Numbered from the stretch's first letter, positions 23,470 to 34,879 are shown. The stretch: 64,000 nucleotides of DNA from Molossus alvarezi (GCA_037176705.1 CM073887.1:55575001-55639000); one strand, 5' to 3'. Numbers and translations: made by a program. The notes: generated by a model from the sequence alone, not told the origin.

Positions 23470-23537
23470 CTTGGGTCCTTGTTCACAAACACCAGTGTGG
23501 GCACACACTACTCAGGCTGCAAACTGACCTTGCTTAG
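23470..23537 (+). CDS. MUC16-like SEA exon 2 (unit C), intact
   Basis: Acceptor CCCCCGCAG, exactly 68 bp, donor GTGACA. It reads LGSLFTNTSVGTHYSGCKLT then LL, matching the MUC16 LFKNTSVGPLYSGCRLTLL segment with the conserved NTS site and cysteine. Phase 0 in, 2 out, so it joins exon 1 (23182) and an exon 3 start in frame. Confidence 0.78.
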
Positions 23538-24662
23538 GTGACACCTTGGAATAGCCAACCAGAGCAGCGTCAGGTGCTGCTAGACCTGGGCAGTTCATTC
23601 TGCCTTTTTCCTGTCCTTCCTGTCCATGTCCTTAACAGAGGTAGAATTCAGGAGGTGCTGGATTCAGGATGACGCCTCTTCTTCTTAATCCCCCACCACG
23701 GTGCCCAGATTCTGCAGAGCCCATATGCAGAATTGGACTCCGTCCCAGGCCATCCTTCTGAATTCTTCCCTCCTGCCCTCCATTTAATCAGAGTGCATCT
23801 CCTTCACTGTTTTCAGTTCTGTCCCCAGGATTTCTCGTAAGACAAGTGTTTCTTTTTCACTAGCTTTAATCCCAGATTCCAGCTCTTCATGTGTCTCAGG
23901 TATGAGCTCTCCTCCCCCTATGCTGTGAACTTGGTTTCTGCAATTTAATAATAATTCTCCCACCAACAGACTCTGCCCTGATCCATCACAAAGGACACAC
24001 CCACAGGACCCAGAACTGATCAGATAAAAAGAGGTCTGAACTCATCTCTGTCTCCTCGAGGCTGGATACTGGTTACATTCCCAGGGAGCTGTGGGGATGG
24101 CTGTGTTGGATATCTGGAGGTGACATGGGCACAGAGGGCCAGCAGTTAAGAGCCTGGAGGGGCCTTCTGATCGAAAGCAGTGCCTCAGGTAATGGAACCC
24201 TAAAAAAATGACCTCACTTTCTTGGTGACAGAACAAAACAGAAGTTAGAACTTTGGTAACCAGGCACCCACATTCTAGAGGCAGACCACAGCCTGGTCAT
24301 CCTTCTGAATTCAGTCCTCCCCTTCGTTTGATCAGGGAGGGCATTTTTTTAGATTTTCAATCTGTTCCCAGGCTTTAATCCCAAATTCCAGCTCTTCATG
24401 TGTCTCAAGTATGCGCTCTCCTGTCCCCATGCTGTGAGGATGAAGCTTTCTCCAATTTAATATGAATTCTACCACCCGTTGACTCTGCTCACAGTCCCAA
24501 CATGGCTGGGAGTCAGGGCGCTCAGAGCATCTAAGTCTGGCTTCTCACCTCTCTACCAGCCTCCTCATTTTATCCAGCCCATTTCTATCCTGACCCCAGG
24601 GATCTCAAGACACCTCTCTAGGCATTCCATTTATTGTCCTCTCCCTTACCCACCTTTCTCAG
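23538..24662. other. Intron with block duplicated at 35.7 kb
   Basis: 24000-24290 is clearly similar to 35690-35990 (shared TTACATTCCCAGGGAGCTGT, GTAATGGAACC and TGACCTCACTTTCTTGGTGA). 23984-24005 also resembles 20336-20355. No exon seen. Confidence 0.6.
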
Positions 24663-24836
24663 GCCCAAGAAGGATGGGACAGCCACTGGAGTGGCCCCAG
24701 TCTGCACCTTCCACTCTGACTCCATGTTCCCCAGGCTGGACAGGGAGTGATTATACTGTGAGCTGAGCCAGCTGACCCACAGTGTCACCAGGCTGGGCAT
24801 TGTAGTTTGGGCCAGGACAGTCTCTACATTAATGAG
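24663..24836 (+). pseudogene. MUC16-like SEA exon 3 (unit C), stop and lost donor
   Basis: Starts after TTTCTCAG and reads PKKDGTATGVAPVCT. It then meets an in-frame TGA after LDRE, where unit B has RLYWELSQLT, and shifts frame before the end. The expected donor after ATTAATGAG is GA. It terminates the otherwise intact exon run 22278-23537. Confidence 0.75.
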
Positions 24837-25460
24837 GAAGATCTGCCATCTTGTTTAGCTTCACATCCTGCTTCATTTCTCCTTTTCCCTCATCCCAGCC
24901 CCTCCTCACCCTAATTCCCTCTACCTCTGCAAGTTACACTCACCAGATCCTAAGGCTTCAGATGTCTCTAGAACTCTGTAAGTCCCAACCCATAATAATG
25001 GAAGAGGGAAGGAGCCCACTGCCTCAACTATCCACCCTCACCTCACTCCAGCCTTGGGAAAATGTGTACCAATACCCATACAGACCTAGATATAGGCATC
25101 TTCTCTTTGCCATCTTCAGGATGATAAGCTCCCCAGTTCAAGAAATTGGGGTGTTTCCTTTGCAGCTTCTGTGATGTTGGTGTCTACATCAACAATGAGG
25201 AGCTGTGAGGGGGTGGGTGGGCTCCTCCTTTCCCTGATTGGGCTCTGTGGCAGCAGGATTCTGGCTGGAGTTCAGACTGTCATTGGGCTCTCACATTAGA
25301 GTCCTCTGGGCAAGGTTTTTGCCTCTCTGTGACTGGAAGTATAGATTGTGTGTCTGCCAGGTGGGCTCTCTGTCTTATGGAGACCAGCTGTGATGGTCTA
25401 ATTAGACCAGCTGTGATGGTCTAATTGCCATCTCTCCAATGGCTGAGTTGCCTTTTCATT
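24837..25460. other. No gene recognised; short tandem duplication
   Basis: Unique-looking. A perfect 24-bp direct repeat (AGACCAGCTGTGATGGTCTA plus ATT) occurs in tandem at about 25380-25428. Confidence 0.55.
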
Positions 25461-25470
25461 GAAAATCTCT

Positions 25471-27086
25471 CTTTTCTCCAGGCAAGATGGTGATGTAGGT
25501 AGACAAGGTACTTGCATCCTCCCATGACCACATCAAAATTACAACTAAACTACAGAACAACCATTATTCAGAAACACCTGACATCTAGCTGATTGGAAGT
25601 CCTACAACTAGCAATATAAAGAATAAGTGACAATGACACTGGTAGGAGGGGTGGAGATGTGGAACAGGCTGGTCCTACACCCACGTGTGGCAGATTAAAA
25701 CTAGGAGAGACATCTCACCTGCAGAGGTTCTTCCCTGAGGAGCGAGTGGTCCCAGCCATTCCCCCTCCCCACCACAGCCTAGAGTTCCAGGTCCAGGAGG
25801 AGAAGTCTCAATTGCTTCTGGCTGTAAAAACCAGTGGTGAGTGTGGCTGAGGGAGACGGAGGGCTTCTGGAGACCCAGGTAGTTCCTCTTAAAGGCCTGT
25901 GCCTGGACTTACTAGAGCTCACTCCCTCTGAGCTCCAGTGTGGGGGCAGCAGCTTGAAAGGAACCAGGGACATACAGGAAGGAACTGAAATCTCTGGCAT
26001 CAGGGCAAGAGCTGGGAGGGGGGAAGCTTTCTACCAGACAAAAGTATTGGCAGAGGCCATTGTTTCTTTTCTAATATGCCTCCTGCAGAACCAACAGCGG
26101 ACACCATATCTGAGACTCCATCATCCTGGCTCACACTGTTCGCCCTGGTGATTCCCTGAGACCCCTCCTCACCCAAATTGCAGGTCCACCCAAGCTGTTT
26201 CCAGTAGCTTTTCCATACAAATGGCCTGTTTTATTTAATGTTTCATACTTTTCAAAATATCTCAAACAAGCAACCTCTGGCCTCTGTATACCTCTTACTA
26301 AGTGGCCCCAGACCTGACAGTAGCAGGAGCTAGCCTTGGTTTGCAACTTGGCCTCCCCTGGGCACCTCCAAGCCCAGTACAAGTTGCCATTTACAGATTA
26401 CTCTGTAGCTTGTGCCAGGTGGCCCCAGGCAGGGCACAGGTTGGTTGCTGACCTTGTACCTCCTGGGAGGCCCCAGAGCCAGTGCACCTGGTGGACAGCT
26501 TCAGCCCACGCTGGGTTACAACCCTACCACCTCCACAAGTGACACACTCAAGGGGTGGACTCAGTGAACACTGAAGCCCACTGAAGCAAGTCATGCTCCA
26601 CAGGGTTGGCTCTTGCACGATAGTTCCTCCACTATAGTTTCAGCTGGTCCTTATAGTTGATCAGCTTGGGCGTCAGCCCCTCCAGTGAAGCCAACATCAA
26701 TCAAGGCTGAACTAAAATAGGACAGTGCACACAGTCCACACAGGGTACACCTGGAACACCTAGCTCAGGTGAATAGGAAAGATGTGCCAATGGACACCAC
26801 AGGACACCTACTACACAAGGCCACTCTGCCAAGTCGGGAGACTTAGCAGCTCTCCCTAATACATAGAAATAAACACAGGGAAACAGCCAAAATGCAGAGA
26901 CAAAGAAACATGTCCCAGATGAAAGAACAGGAGAAATCTCCAGAAAAAGAACTAAATGAAATGGAGACAAGCAAATTACCAGATACTTCAAAATAATTGT
27001 TATAAGGATGCTCAAGGAACTTAGTGAAAAATTCAACAGCATGGAAAAGGACATAGAAACCATAAAAAAGAACTAGTCAGAAATGA
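25471..27086 (+). mobile_element. HAL1 copy B, 5' part only
   Basis: Begins CCAGGCAAGATGGTGATGTA just after the flank GAAAATCTCT (25461-25470). It follows the HAL1 leader and enters ORF1 near 26890, with decayed coiled-coil codons and a stop at about 27065. It ends at 27086 within CAGAAATGAAGGA, exactly where the leader of a second HAL1 begins. The remainder of ORF1 and the 3'UTR of copy B are not found on either side. Confidence 0.8.
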
Positions 27087-29427
27087 AGGAGAACTTCTGG
27101 TTAAGATGGCAATATAGGTAATCACATTACTTGCTTCCTCTTACAACCACATAAAAATTGCAACTAACCTACAGGGAAAACCATCATTCAGAACAGCCTG
27201 AAATCAAGCTGAATGGAAGTCCTACAACTACCAAATTAAAGAAGCCACATCAAGATGGTCCGAGGGGTGGAGGTGTGGAAAGGCTGGTCCCATGCCTACA
27301 TATGATGGATAAAAATCAGAAGGGATACCTTGGCTATGAAGGTCCTACCCAAGAGTAAGGGGTCCCAGTCCCACACCAAGCCTCCTTCAGGATTCTAGTG
27401 CCAAGAAGAGAAGCCCCCCAAAATTTTGGCTATAAAAACCAGCAGGAATTGAGGCTGAGGGAGGCTGATGCTTCTAGAGTCCCAGGCAGTTTCTCTTAAA
27501 GGGCCCACATACAGACTTACTTGACTCACTTCCTCTGGGCTCCAACATGGGGGAGGCAACTTGAAAGGCACCAGAGGCATATGGAGAAGAACTGAGTTGT
27601 TTGGCAGTAGGGTGAGAGCTGGAGAGGCAGCTTTCTCCCGGACAGACATGCTGGCAGAGGTTGTTCCATTGGTGAGCCCTTCCTCCATGAGGCTGGCAAA
27701 CAGGAACCATACCTATGACTCCAGCAACCTGGCTCACACTGTTTTCCCCGCCTTAGTGATTCCCTGAGGCCCTGTCCACCCAACTTTCGAGCCCATCCAA
27801 ACTGTTTCCAGTGGCTTTACCAGAGGAACGGCCTGCCTCGGCTCATGCCTCAGATTTTCCTAAAATCTCTCAAACAAGCACCATTTGGCCTCAGTGAACC
27901 CCATACCTCTTGCTAAGTGGTCCTGGGCTTGGCACTAGATGCAGCAGTTCTTGGTTCACAGCTTGGCCTTGCCTGGGCACCTTCAAGCTCAGCACAAGAA
28001 GCAACCATCTTCAGATAACTTTGTAACTTATTCCTGGTGGCCCCAGACAGAACATAGGCAGTGGCTGACCCTGGCCTGTCCCTCCCAGAGGCCCCAGAGC
28101 CAACACATCCAGTGGACAGGTTTAGATCATGATGAAGCAACACCATCCAACCACCTCCACAAGTGACACACACAAGGGGTGGACTCATTGGGTACCAGAA
28201 CCCTGCTGAAGTAAGGCAGGCACTGTGTGGTGGCCCCCTACATGGCTGATCCTCCAAGATGGTCAGAGATCAGTGGTCAGTGGGCATGGCCAGTCCTTGT
28301 AGCTGATCAGCCTGAGAAAATCCCTCCCATTGATGTGCCAACAGCAACCAAGACTCAATTACAACTGAAGGGTGAACACACAAGGGGTGCATCTTGAGTG
28401 CCCAGCTGGGGTGGTAAGGGAGGCTGTACCATCAGACCCTATAGGTCACCTACCTAGCAGCTCTACCTAATACATAGAAACAAACACAGAAAGGGAGCCA
28501 AAATGAGGGGACAAAGAAACACGTCCCAAATGAAAGAATGGAACAAAACGCCAGGAAAAGCACTAAACTGGACACAAGCAATGTAACAGATGCAGACTTC
28601 AAAACTCTGGTTATAAGGATCCTCAAAAAACTTAGTGAGGACCTCAAGAACATAAAAAAGGACCAATCAGGAATGAAGGATGCACTAACTGAAATAAAGA
28701 ATAATTTACAGGGAATTAATTGTAGAGTAGGTAAAGCTGAGAAGCAAACCATCAATTTGCTCCCCTAAGAGTGTTAGCTGATTTCTCAGTAGAAACTTTG
28801 AAGGCCAGACAGGAGTGGCAAGAAACATTCAAAGTGATGAAAAGCAAGGACCTACAACCAACTTTACTCTACCCAGCAAAGCTGTCATTTAGAATAGAAG
28901 GACATATAAAGAGCTTCCCAGACAAGTAAAAGCTAAAGGAGTTAACCACTACCAACCAGTATTACATGAAATGTTAAAGGGTTTTACTTAAGAAGAAAAG
29001 TAAAAGATCAAAAACTCTGAAAATATAATGGTAATAAATACATATCTATCAACAACTGAATACAAACAAAACAAAACAAATGAACAAGCAAAACAGAAAC
29101 AGACTCATAGATACAGAGAAATTTTGATGGTTGCTAGATGGGAAGGATGTTGGGGGGATGGGTGAAAAAGGTGAAGGAATTAAGAAGTACAAATAGGTTG
29201 TTACAGAGTAGTCATGGAAATACAGCATAGAGAATATAGTCAATACTATTCTAGTAATTATGTATGATGTCAGAGGGGTATGAGATTTATCAGGATGGTA
29301 ACTTAGAAGGTTATATAATGTCTTGTTATCTGGGTATACACCTGAAACTAATATAATATTGTATGTCAACTCTAATGGAAAAATAAAAGAATGAACATGG
29401 ATAAATAAAAGGAAAAATTTTTTAAAG
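27087..29427 (+). mobile_element. HAL1 copy C, internally deleted
   Basis: Starts GAACTTCTGGTTAAGATGGC and runs through a complete leader, ORF1 start (28508), coiled coil, C-terminal domain and 3'UTR to an A-rich end at about 29425. No ORF2 is present. ORF1 jumps from the coiled coil (28766) directly to the C-terminal domain (28778), missing about 370 bp that encode the RRM in the 37-kb copy. It is followed by GAAAATCTCT at 29428-29437, the same ten bases that precede copy B. Confidence 0.82.
28508..28985 (+). pseudogene. HAL1 copy C ORF1 with RRM deleted
   Basis: 28538-28768 is open, with heptad-like coiled-coil sequence (ILKKLSEDLKNIKKDQSGMK and EIKNNLQGIN). Stops then appear. 28778-28985 encodes the L1 C-terminal-domain signature (ARQEWQETFKVMKSKDLQPT, LLYPAKLSFRIEGHIKSFPD) in a different frame. 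Confidence 0.75.
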
Positions 29428-29437
29428 GAAAATCTCT

Positions 29438-30225
29438 TTTTTCTTCCTTTCTTACTATCTCTCCTTCTCTTTACATGTTTGACCCATCAGGCCTCACCCA
29501 CCACCCCCAATATAAGAAGTGTAGATTCCTGTGTACCTGTGACCACCATCATTTCCTTAAAAACAGGAGCTGCTCAGCCACTGAGCCACCTAACCATTCC
29601 CTCCTGTTACCCCCATCTGGAATGAAGGAGTCCAGAGGACATGCATGGAAATGTGGATTGAATTATGGGTGACAGGAGTCATCCCTCCTGTTCCCCCACA
29701 TGCAACCAATGATAATGCTATGATTCCAGGATAAATGTGTATAAAAAGCACACATTTTTATAACTAGAGCCACCACCACTGCCACCATTTCTTATAGGTA
29801 TAGCACACTTCAGATTTTATTCTTTTTCAAAAATTGAATTTATTGCATTGATAGTTAATAAAATTACATTCAGGTATACAATTCTATAATACATCATCTG
29901 TATATTGTATTGTGTTTACCACCCCAAATCAAGTCTCCTTCCATCACCATAGATTCTATTGTTGTTTTATTTCTTCAGCAGCTGTGACCTCCACGTTTTC
30001 TCAAACGTCCTCTCTGGCTCCCTTCATCAAGTCCACAGGTGTTGAGGGCTCTTAACTAGCATCAAAATCCTCTCTACAAACCGCTCATAGTAGATCACTT
30101 CTCTCACCTTCCCTGAAGAAACTCATCTATTTCTGTGGACTTCAGGGACCATCTAGCTGCTCAGAGACCAGCTGCTCAGAATCCAAATCCTGAGTCCAGT
30201 CCACACCACACGGTCGCCTTGACCC
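29438..30225. other. Intergenic or intronic, small L1 fragment
   Basis: 29830-29965 resembles an antisense L1 3' end (TTAATAAAATTACATTCAGG, TATACAATTCTATAATACAT, CTCCTTCCATCACCATA). The rest is unassigned and has no convincing exon. Confidence 0.5.
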
Positions 30226-30537
30226 TGCAGCTGCTGTGTGGACGGTAGCAGGTCAGAGTAAAGGATACTACAGTGGTCTAAAGCCAAAACTGCCGGTGAC
30301 CTGAATAAAAGCTGGGTGGTGCAGATGCACAGATAGGAGGGACTCATGAGATATTCTAAAACAGTGGTTCTCAACCTTCCTAATGCCAGGACCCTTTAAT
30401 ACAGTTCCTCATGTTGTGGTGACCCCCAACCATAAAATTATTTTTGTTGCTACTTCATAACTGTTGCTACTGTTATGAACCACCATCGGAAATATGTGTT
30501 TTCCGATGGTCTTAGGTGACCCCTGTGAAAGGGTCCA
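30226..30537 (-). repeat. Left arm of inverted duplication, with half a SPIN element
   Basis: Nearly the reverse complement of 31008-31320. It contains about 175 bp of the SPIN end (30362-30537), the hAT 8-bp duplication in reverse (TTCTAAAA, 30354-30361) and about 128 bp of the right-hand flank. A short stretch of the SPIN middle is missing relative to the right arm. Confidence 0.88.
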
Positions 30538-30652
30538 CCCATCACCTGGACATCATCCAGCCCCTTGGTCTCTGACTAAAGTCATTTTCTTTTCCCAAAC
30601 TTACTCTCTCTCCTCATCACCAAAGGCAGAGACATAGCCACCAAACTTGATT

Positions 30653-30891
30653 TATTTTTTTTAATCCTCACCCGAGGATATTTTTTTCCAGTTATCTTCA
30701 GATAGAGTGGGAGGGAGGGAGGGAGAGAGAGAAACATCAATGTGAGAGAGACATACTGGCTGCCTCCTGCACAACTCTGACTGGGGCCTGGGACGAACTG
30801 CAACTGAGGCATGTGCCCTTGACTGGAATTGAACCTGTGACTCTTTGGTCTGTGGGCTGATACGCTAACCGCTGAGCCAAACCAGCCAGGG
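30653..30891 (-). repeat. Ves SINE in palindrome spacer
   Basis: Reverse SINE flanked by CAAACTTGATT at 30642-30652 and CAAACCTGATT at 30892-30902. It lies between the inverted arms. Confidence 0.88.
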
Positions 30892-30961
30892 CAAACCTGA
30901 TTCTTTTTCTCACTCACCTCCCACTTTGTGCATCACCAAATCACCTCTTTTCCTTTTAGAA

Positions 30962-31185
30962 AAGTGGTTCTCAACCTATGGGTTGTGAACCCTTTGGGGG
31001 TCGAATGACCCTTTCATAGGGGTCGCCTAAGACCATCGGAAAACACATATTTCCAATGGTGGTTCATAACAGTAGCAAAATTACCGTTATGAAGTAGCAA
31101 CAAAAATAATTTTATGGTTGGGGGTCACCACAACATGAGGAACTGTATTAAAGGGTCCTGGCATTAGGAAGGTTGAGAACCACTG
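30962..31185 (+). mobile_element. SPIN non-autonomous hAT transposon
   Basis: About 224 bp with terminal repeats AGTGGTTCTCAACC and GGTTGAGAACCACTG. It shows the SPIN landmarks GGGGGTCGAATGACCC, AAGACCATCGGAAAACACAT and TTATGGTTGGGGGTCACCAC. Flanked by the 8-bp duplication TTTTAGAA at 30954-30961 and 31186-31193. SPIN elements are known hAT transposons that entered several tetrapod lineages, including bats, by horizontal transfer. Confidence 0.92.
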
Positions 31186-31320
31186 TTTTAGAATATCTCA
31201 TGAGTCCCTCCTATCTGTGCATCTGCACCACTCAGCTTTTATTCAGGTCACCGGCAGTTTTGGCTCGGACCACTGTAGTATCCTTTACTCTGGCCTGCTA
31301 CCGTCCACACAGCAGCCGCA
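31008..31320 (+). repeat. Right arm of inverted duplication
   Basis: 3' part of the SPIN element, its right target-site duplication and about 127 bp of downstream flank. Repeated in inverted form at 30226-30537 with only scattered differences by eye. Confidence 0.88.
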
Positions 31321-32880
31321 GTGTCCTTTCAATTTACCTCCAATGTATCACAATCCCTGTCTTGTTGACAATCTTTGGATGGCCACCTGCTCTACAAATT
31401 GCACCCAGACCCCTTGCCTCATAGTCACTGCCCCCCCTTCCTGGGCTCAGAGGCTCCCTCCAGTCTCAGGTCACACTCTCCCAGGCCAAGTGAAAGGACT
31501 TCAAGTTCCTTGAGTGCAACGGCTTGGTCCTCCTGTTGGGCTCTGTTCCTTCTGCTTGAGCACTCTTTCCACTTGCTCAGCTCCTGCCACCTCTTATTTA
31601 TGCCTTGTTTACACCGAAAATGATGCTTCCGTTGGGAAGCTTTTTCCAGTCATTTTTTGGGGGGTGCTTCTCCTGGAACTGCACATACTCCCAGTTACCC
31701 TGCAGCATAATGGTCTGGTCACTATCTGGACACGACATTGATAGACTATGTCCCATTCATCTTTAAACCACAGAGCCCAGCACAGAGCCACTCACACAGT
31801 AGGCGCTCAGTAGATACTCACTGAATGAATGAGTGAAGGTTCCCGACGTCTTAGAAATTCCATAATGTTGCAATAAACTCTCTTTCTCTCTCTCTCTCTC
31901 TCTCTCATAAACACTTATAAAACAAAACAAACATCGACCTAGAGTCCCACCACTACTTTTCAAATGCTACAAGATAGCTCATCTACACAGTCCTCACTGG
32001 ACTAAGAGAAAAATCAGAAGTCAAAATAATGTACCAATTAAAAAGATCCAAAACCAGACTAAAGCTTCAAGGTTTTATGAGAATTTTTCATCACTGACTC
32101 CTGTTAGTACTTTAATATGTTAGGGAGAATTTTCCAAGAAGAATAGTTATAAAACTTACTATTTTTCTTTACTATGTAATAATATAAAATATGTATAATG
32201 TAATTACTCTAACAAATAAATAAAAAGATGGAACATGAATATCATCATTATTAAATCACTACTAATTTAATGATTCAGTCAGAAAACAAGTGACATTAGT
32301 TAATTTGGACTCAGGCTGATTTGAGTGCATGATTTTATGCTAAAACCTCTGAAACTTTTCGGTCTCCCTACTATTTAAGTACCAAGTACCACCAAGCAAA
32401 CCAACCCTCCCTGAACAATCCCCTAGGTTCACCTCTTCTGACAACACAAAGGTTTCTCCAGCCTCCCACTTTGTCTCGGCACTCTCCTACCTGCCACCAG
32501 CCAGGGGATCTTCTCCTCCAGGGCTCATGCTCTACGTGCGCCCAGTTCTGGGGTGACAGTCTCCCTTAGGTAAAGAAAACGATTGTGCTGCAGACCCTGT
32601 GAGCTGCAAGAATTAGGACAAGGACTGGGTTTAGCTGACAGAGAGGAGAGAGCCTTCAGTGTTGATGACCTGAAGATAAAAGGCCAGCGTGAGAGGCTAC
32701 AAGCTTTTTTTTTAGATTAAAAAAAGGGAGGGGGCAACTATTCAGGAAGACTTGTTCAGGCAGAAGCTCAAATATTGTTCCAATTAAAAGACAAAGAAAA
32801 GGGGTATTTATGAAAAGGAGGAGAACAATTATATCAATAGAAAAAAGGCATTTCTATCAGTGCAGGTGAGCTAATTCTAA
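31321..32880. other. No gene recognised
   Basis: Includes a MIR/L2-like piece at 31765-31840 (CACAGTAGGCGCTCAGTAGA, CTGAATGAATGAG), a (TC)n run at 31880-31908 and AT-rich sequence at 32130-32290. No supported exons. Confidence 0.45.
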
Positions 32881-32889
32881 ACAAAGTTT

Positions 32890-33072
32890 ATTTTAAAAAT
32901 GTTTTTATTGATTTTTTTTTTTTTTTTGAGAGAGGAAGGGAGAGAGATAGAAACATCGATGTGAGAGAAAAGCATCGATTGGCTGCCTCCTGCATGCCCC
33001 ACACTGGGGATGGAACCGGGACCTCTCAGTCCATGGGATGATGCTCAATCTACTGAACCACATCGGCCAGGC
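32890..33072 (-). repeat. Ves-related SINE, second subfamily
   Basis: Reverse copy flanked by CTAAACAAAGTTT at 32877-32889 and 33073-33085. Confidence 0.9.
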
Positions 33073-33265
33073 CTAAACAAAGTTTTTAATTTTCAATCCA
33101 GTAGTCATCATACCTGCTTTCTTGTTTTCTTTGCAAACAGTTGTTTAGAACAAAATGTTGTTTTAGGCCAAGTGCAAAAGTTATTTTGCTCTTTTAACAT
33201 TCCAAATTTTGATACATAGAACATGCAAGGCAGTTCCTTTGGTATGCAACTTCAACTCCATTTTA

Positions 33266-33509
33266 GTATCACATTTCTTTTTTTTTTTTTTTTAATATTT
33301 TTTTCTTTATTGATTTTAGAGAGAGAGGAAGGGAGAGGGAGAGAGAGATAGAAACATCAATGGGAGAGAACATCGATTGGCTGCCTCCTGCATGCCCCCC
33401 ACTGGGTATTGGGCCCTCAACCTGGGCATGTGCCATAATCGGGAATCGAACCAGCGACCTCTTGGTGCATAGGTTGACGCTCAACCAGAGAGCCACACCG
33501 GCTGGGCTG
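33266..33509 (-). repeat. Ves-related SINE, second subfamily
   Basis: Reverse copy flanked by CTTCAACTCCATTTTA at 33250-33265 and CTTCAACTCCATCTTA at 33510-33525. Confidence 0.9.
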
Positions 33510-33553
33510 CTTCAACTCCATCTTAAAGTGGCTCCATTTATATTATTTTTTAT

Positions 33554-33812
33554 TTTTCTTTTTCTTTCTTTCTTTATCTTCACCTGAGGACATTTTTTCA
33601 TTTTTTGTTCAGATAGAGTGGGAGGGAGAGAGAGGAAAAGAGAGAGAGAGAAACATTGACATGAAAGGGACACATTAAGTGGCTGCCTCCCGCACGACAC
33701 AACCAGGGCTGGGGACAAACTGCAAAGGAGGTACACGCCCTTAGCGGGAACCAAACCCGAGACTCTGGTCTGGGGGTCGACGCTCTAACCGCTGAGCCAA
33801 ACTGGCCAGGAC
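33554..33812 (-). repeat. Ves SINE
   Basis: Reverse full-length copy flanked by TATATTATTTTTTAT at 33539-33553 and 33813-33827. It sits directly beside the duplication of the preceding SINE. Confidence 0.92.
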
Positions 33813-33827
33813 TATATTATTTTTTAT

Positions 33828-34294
33828 AGTGTGCATGGCTACCAGGGTCCAAGAAGCTCCAGAGGTTCCTGAATTGAATTGAAGAGGATGCTGGATGGAG
33901 CAGGTATGTTTGGGTGTGATTCGACTTGGGAATGCCAGAAGAGTGATGTATGTGGCACAGAGAATGCATTCAATAAGGTGGTGTATTCATTTATACATCG
34001 TGTAATGCAGAGCTTTCTACATATATCCAGGTGCTAGTCCCCATCCTCAGGAGCTTATAGACAATGTCAGAACACTTTTTAAATTTTATTTATAAAAATA
34101 GCTATAGTGTGAGTGATATGCCAGGTTTCCCAAGCATTTTTCAAATATTAACTTCTTTTATATTTTCTATAACCTTTCAAATTAAGTATGCTTATTATTA
34201 GTGCCAACTGACAGATGGGAAAATTGAAGCACCAACAAGGTGCCCAATACAAAACTAGTAAACATGTGAGCTGGAATTTGAACATAAAATGTCG
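33828..34294. other. No gene; MIR-like remnant
   Basis: 34195-34290 resembles an antisense MIR (CTGACAGATGGGAAAATTGA, GAGCTGGAATTTGAAC). The rest is AT-rich and unassigned. Confidence 0.45.
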
Positions 34295-34306
34295 GCACCA
34301 TATTCT

Positions 34307-34576
34307 TTTATTTTATTTATTTTTTGTTAATCTTCACCTGAGGACATTTTCCCACTAATTTATAGATAGAGTGGAAGGGAAGGAGGGAGATAGATAGAGA
34401 GAGAAACACCAATGTGAGAGAGACACACATCGACTGGTTGCCTCCTGCATGACCTCAACTGGGGTTGGGGATCAAACTTGCAACCCAGGTACATGCCCTT
34501 GACTGGGAATCGAACCCGTGAGCCTCAGGTCCTTGGGCTGATGCTCTCTATCTACTGAACCAAACCGTCCAGGGCA
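34307..34576 (-). repeat. Ves SINE
   Basis: Reverse copy flanked by GCACCATATTCT at 34295-34306 and 34577-34588. Confidence 0.9.
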
Positions 34577-34651
34577 GCACCATATTCTATGCTCTCAACC
34601 ATATTTGCTCTTCAAAGACTTCACATCATAAAAAATTTGATCAACTTATTC

Positions 34652-34865
34652 ATTTTCTTTTTTTAATTGATTTTTTGGAGAGAGAAAGGAAGAAGGAGAG
34701 AGAGAGAAACATTGATATGAGAGAGAAACATAGATCAGCTGCCTCCTGCACACCCCCACTGGGGATCAAGCCCACAACCTGGGCATGTGCCCTGACCAGG
34801 AATCGAACCGGCAACCTTTCAGTGCCCGAGATGATACCCAACAAACTGAGCCACACAGTCCAGGG
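34652..34865 (-). repeat. Ves-related SINE, second subfamily
   Basis: Reverse copy flanked by CAACTTATTC at 34642-34651 and 34866-34875. Confidence 0.88.
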
Positions 34866-34879
34866 CAACTTATTCTTTT

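Noticed and set aside
27913..28257. 114-residue open frame
   Set aside because: Lies in the HAL1 leader, antisense; no similarity expected beyond the element.
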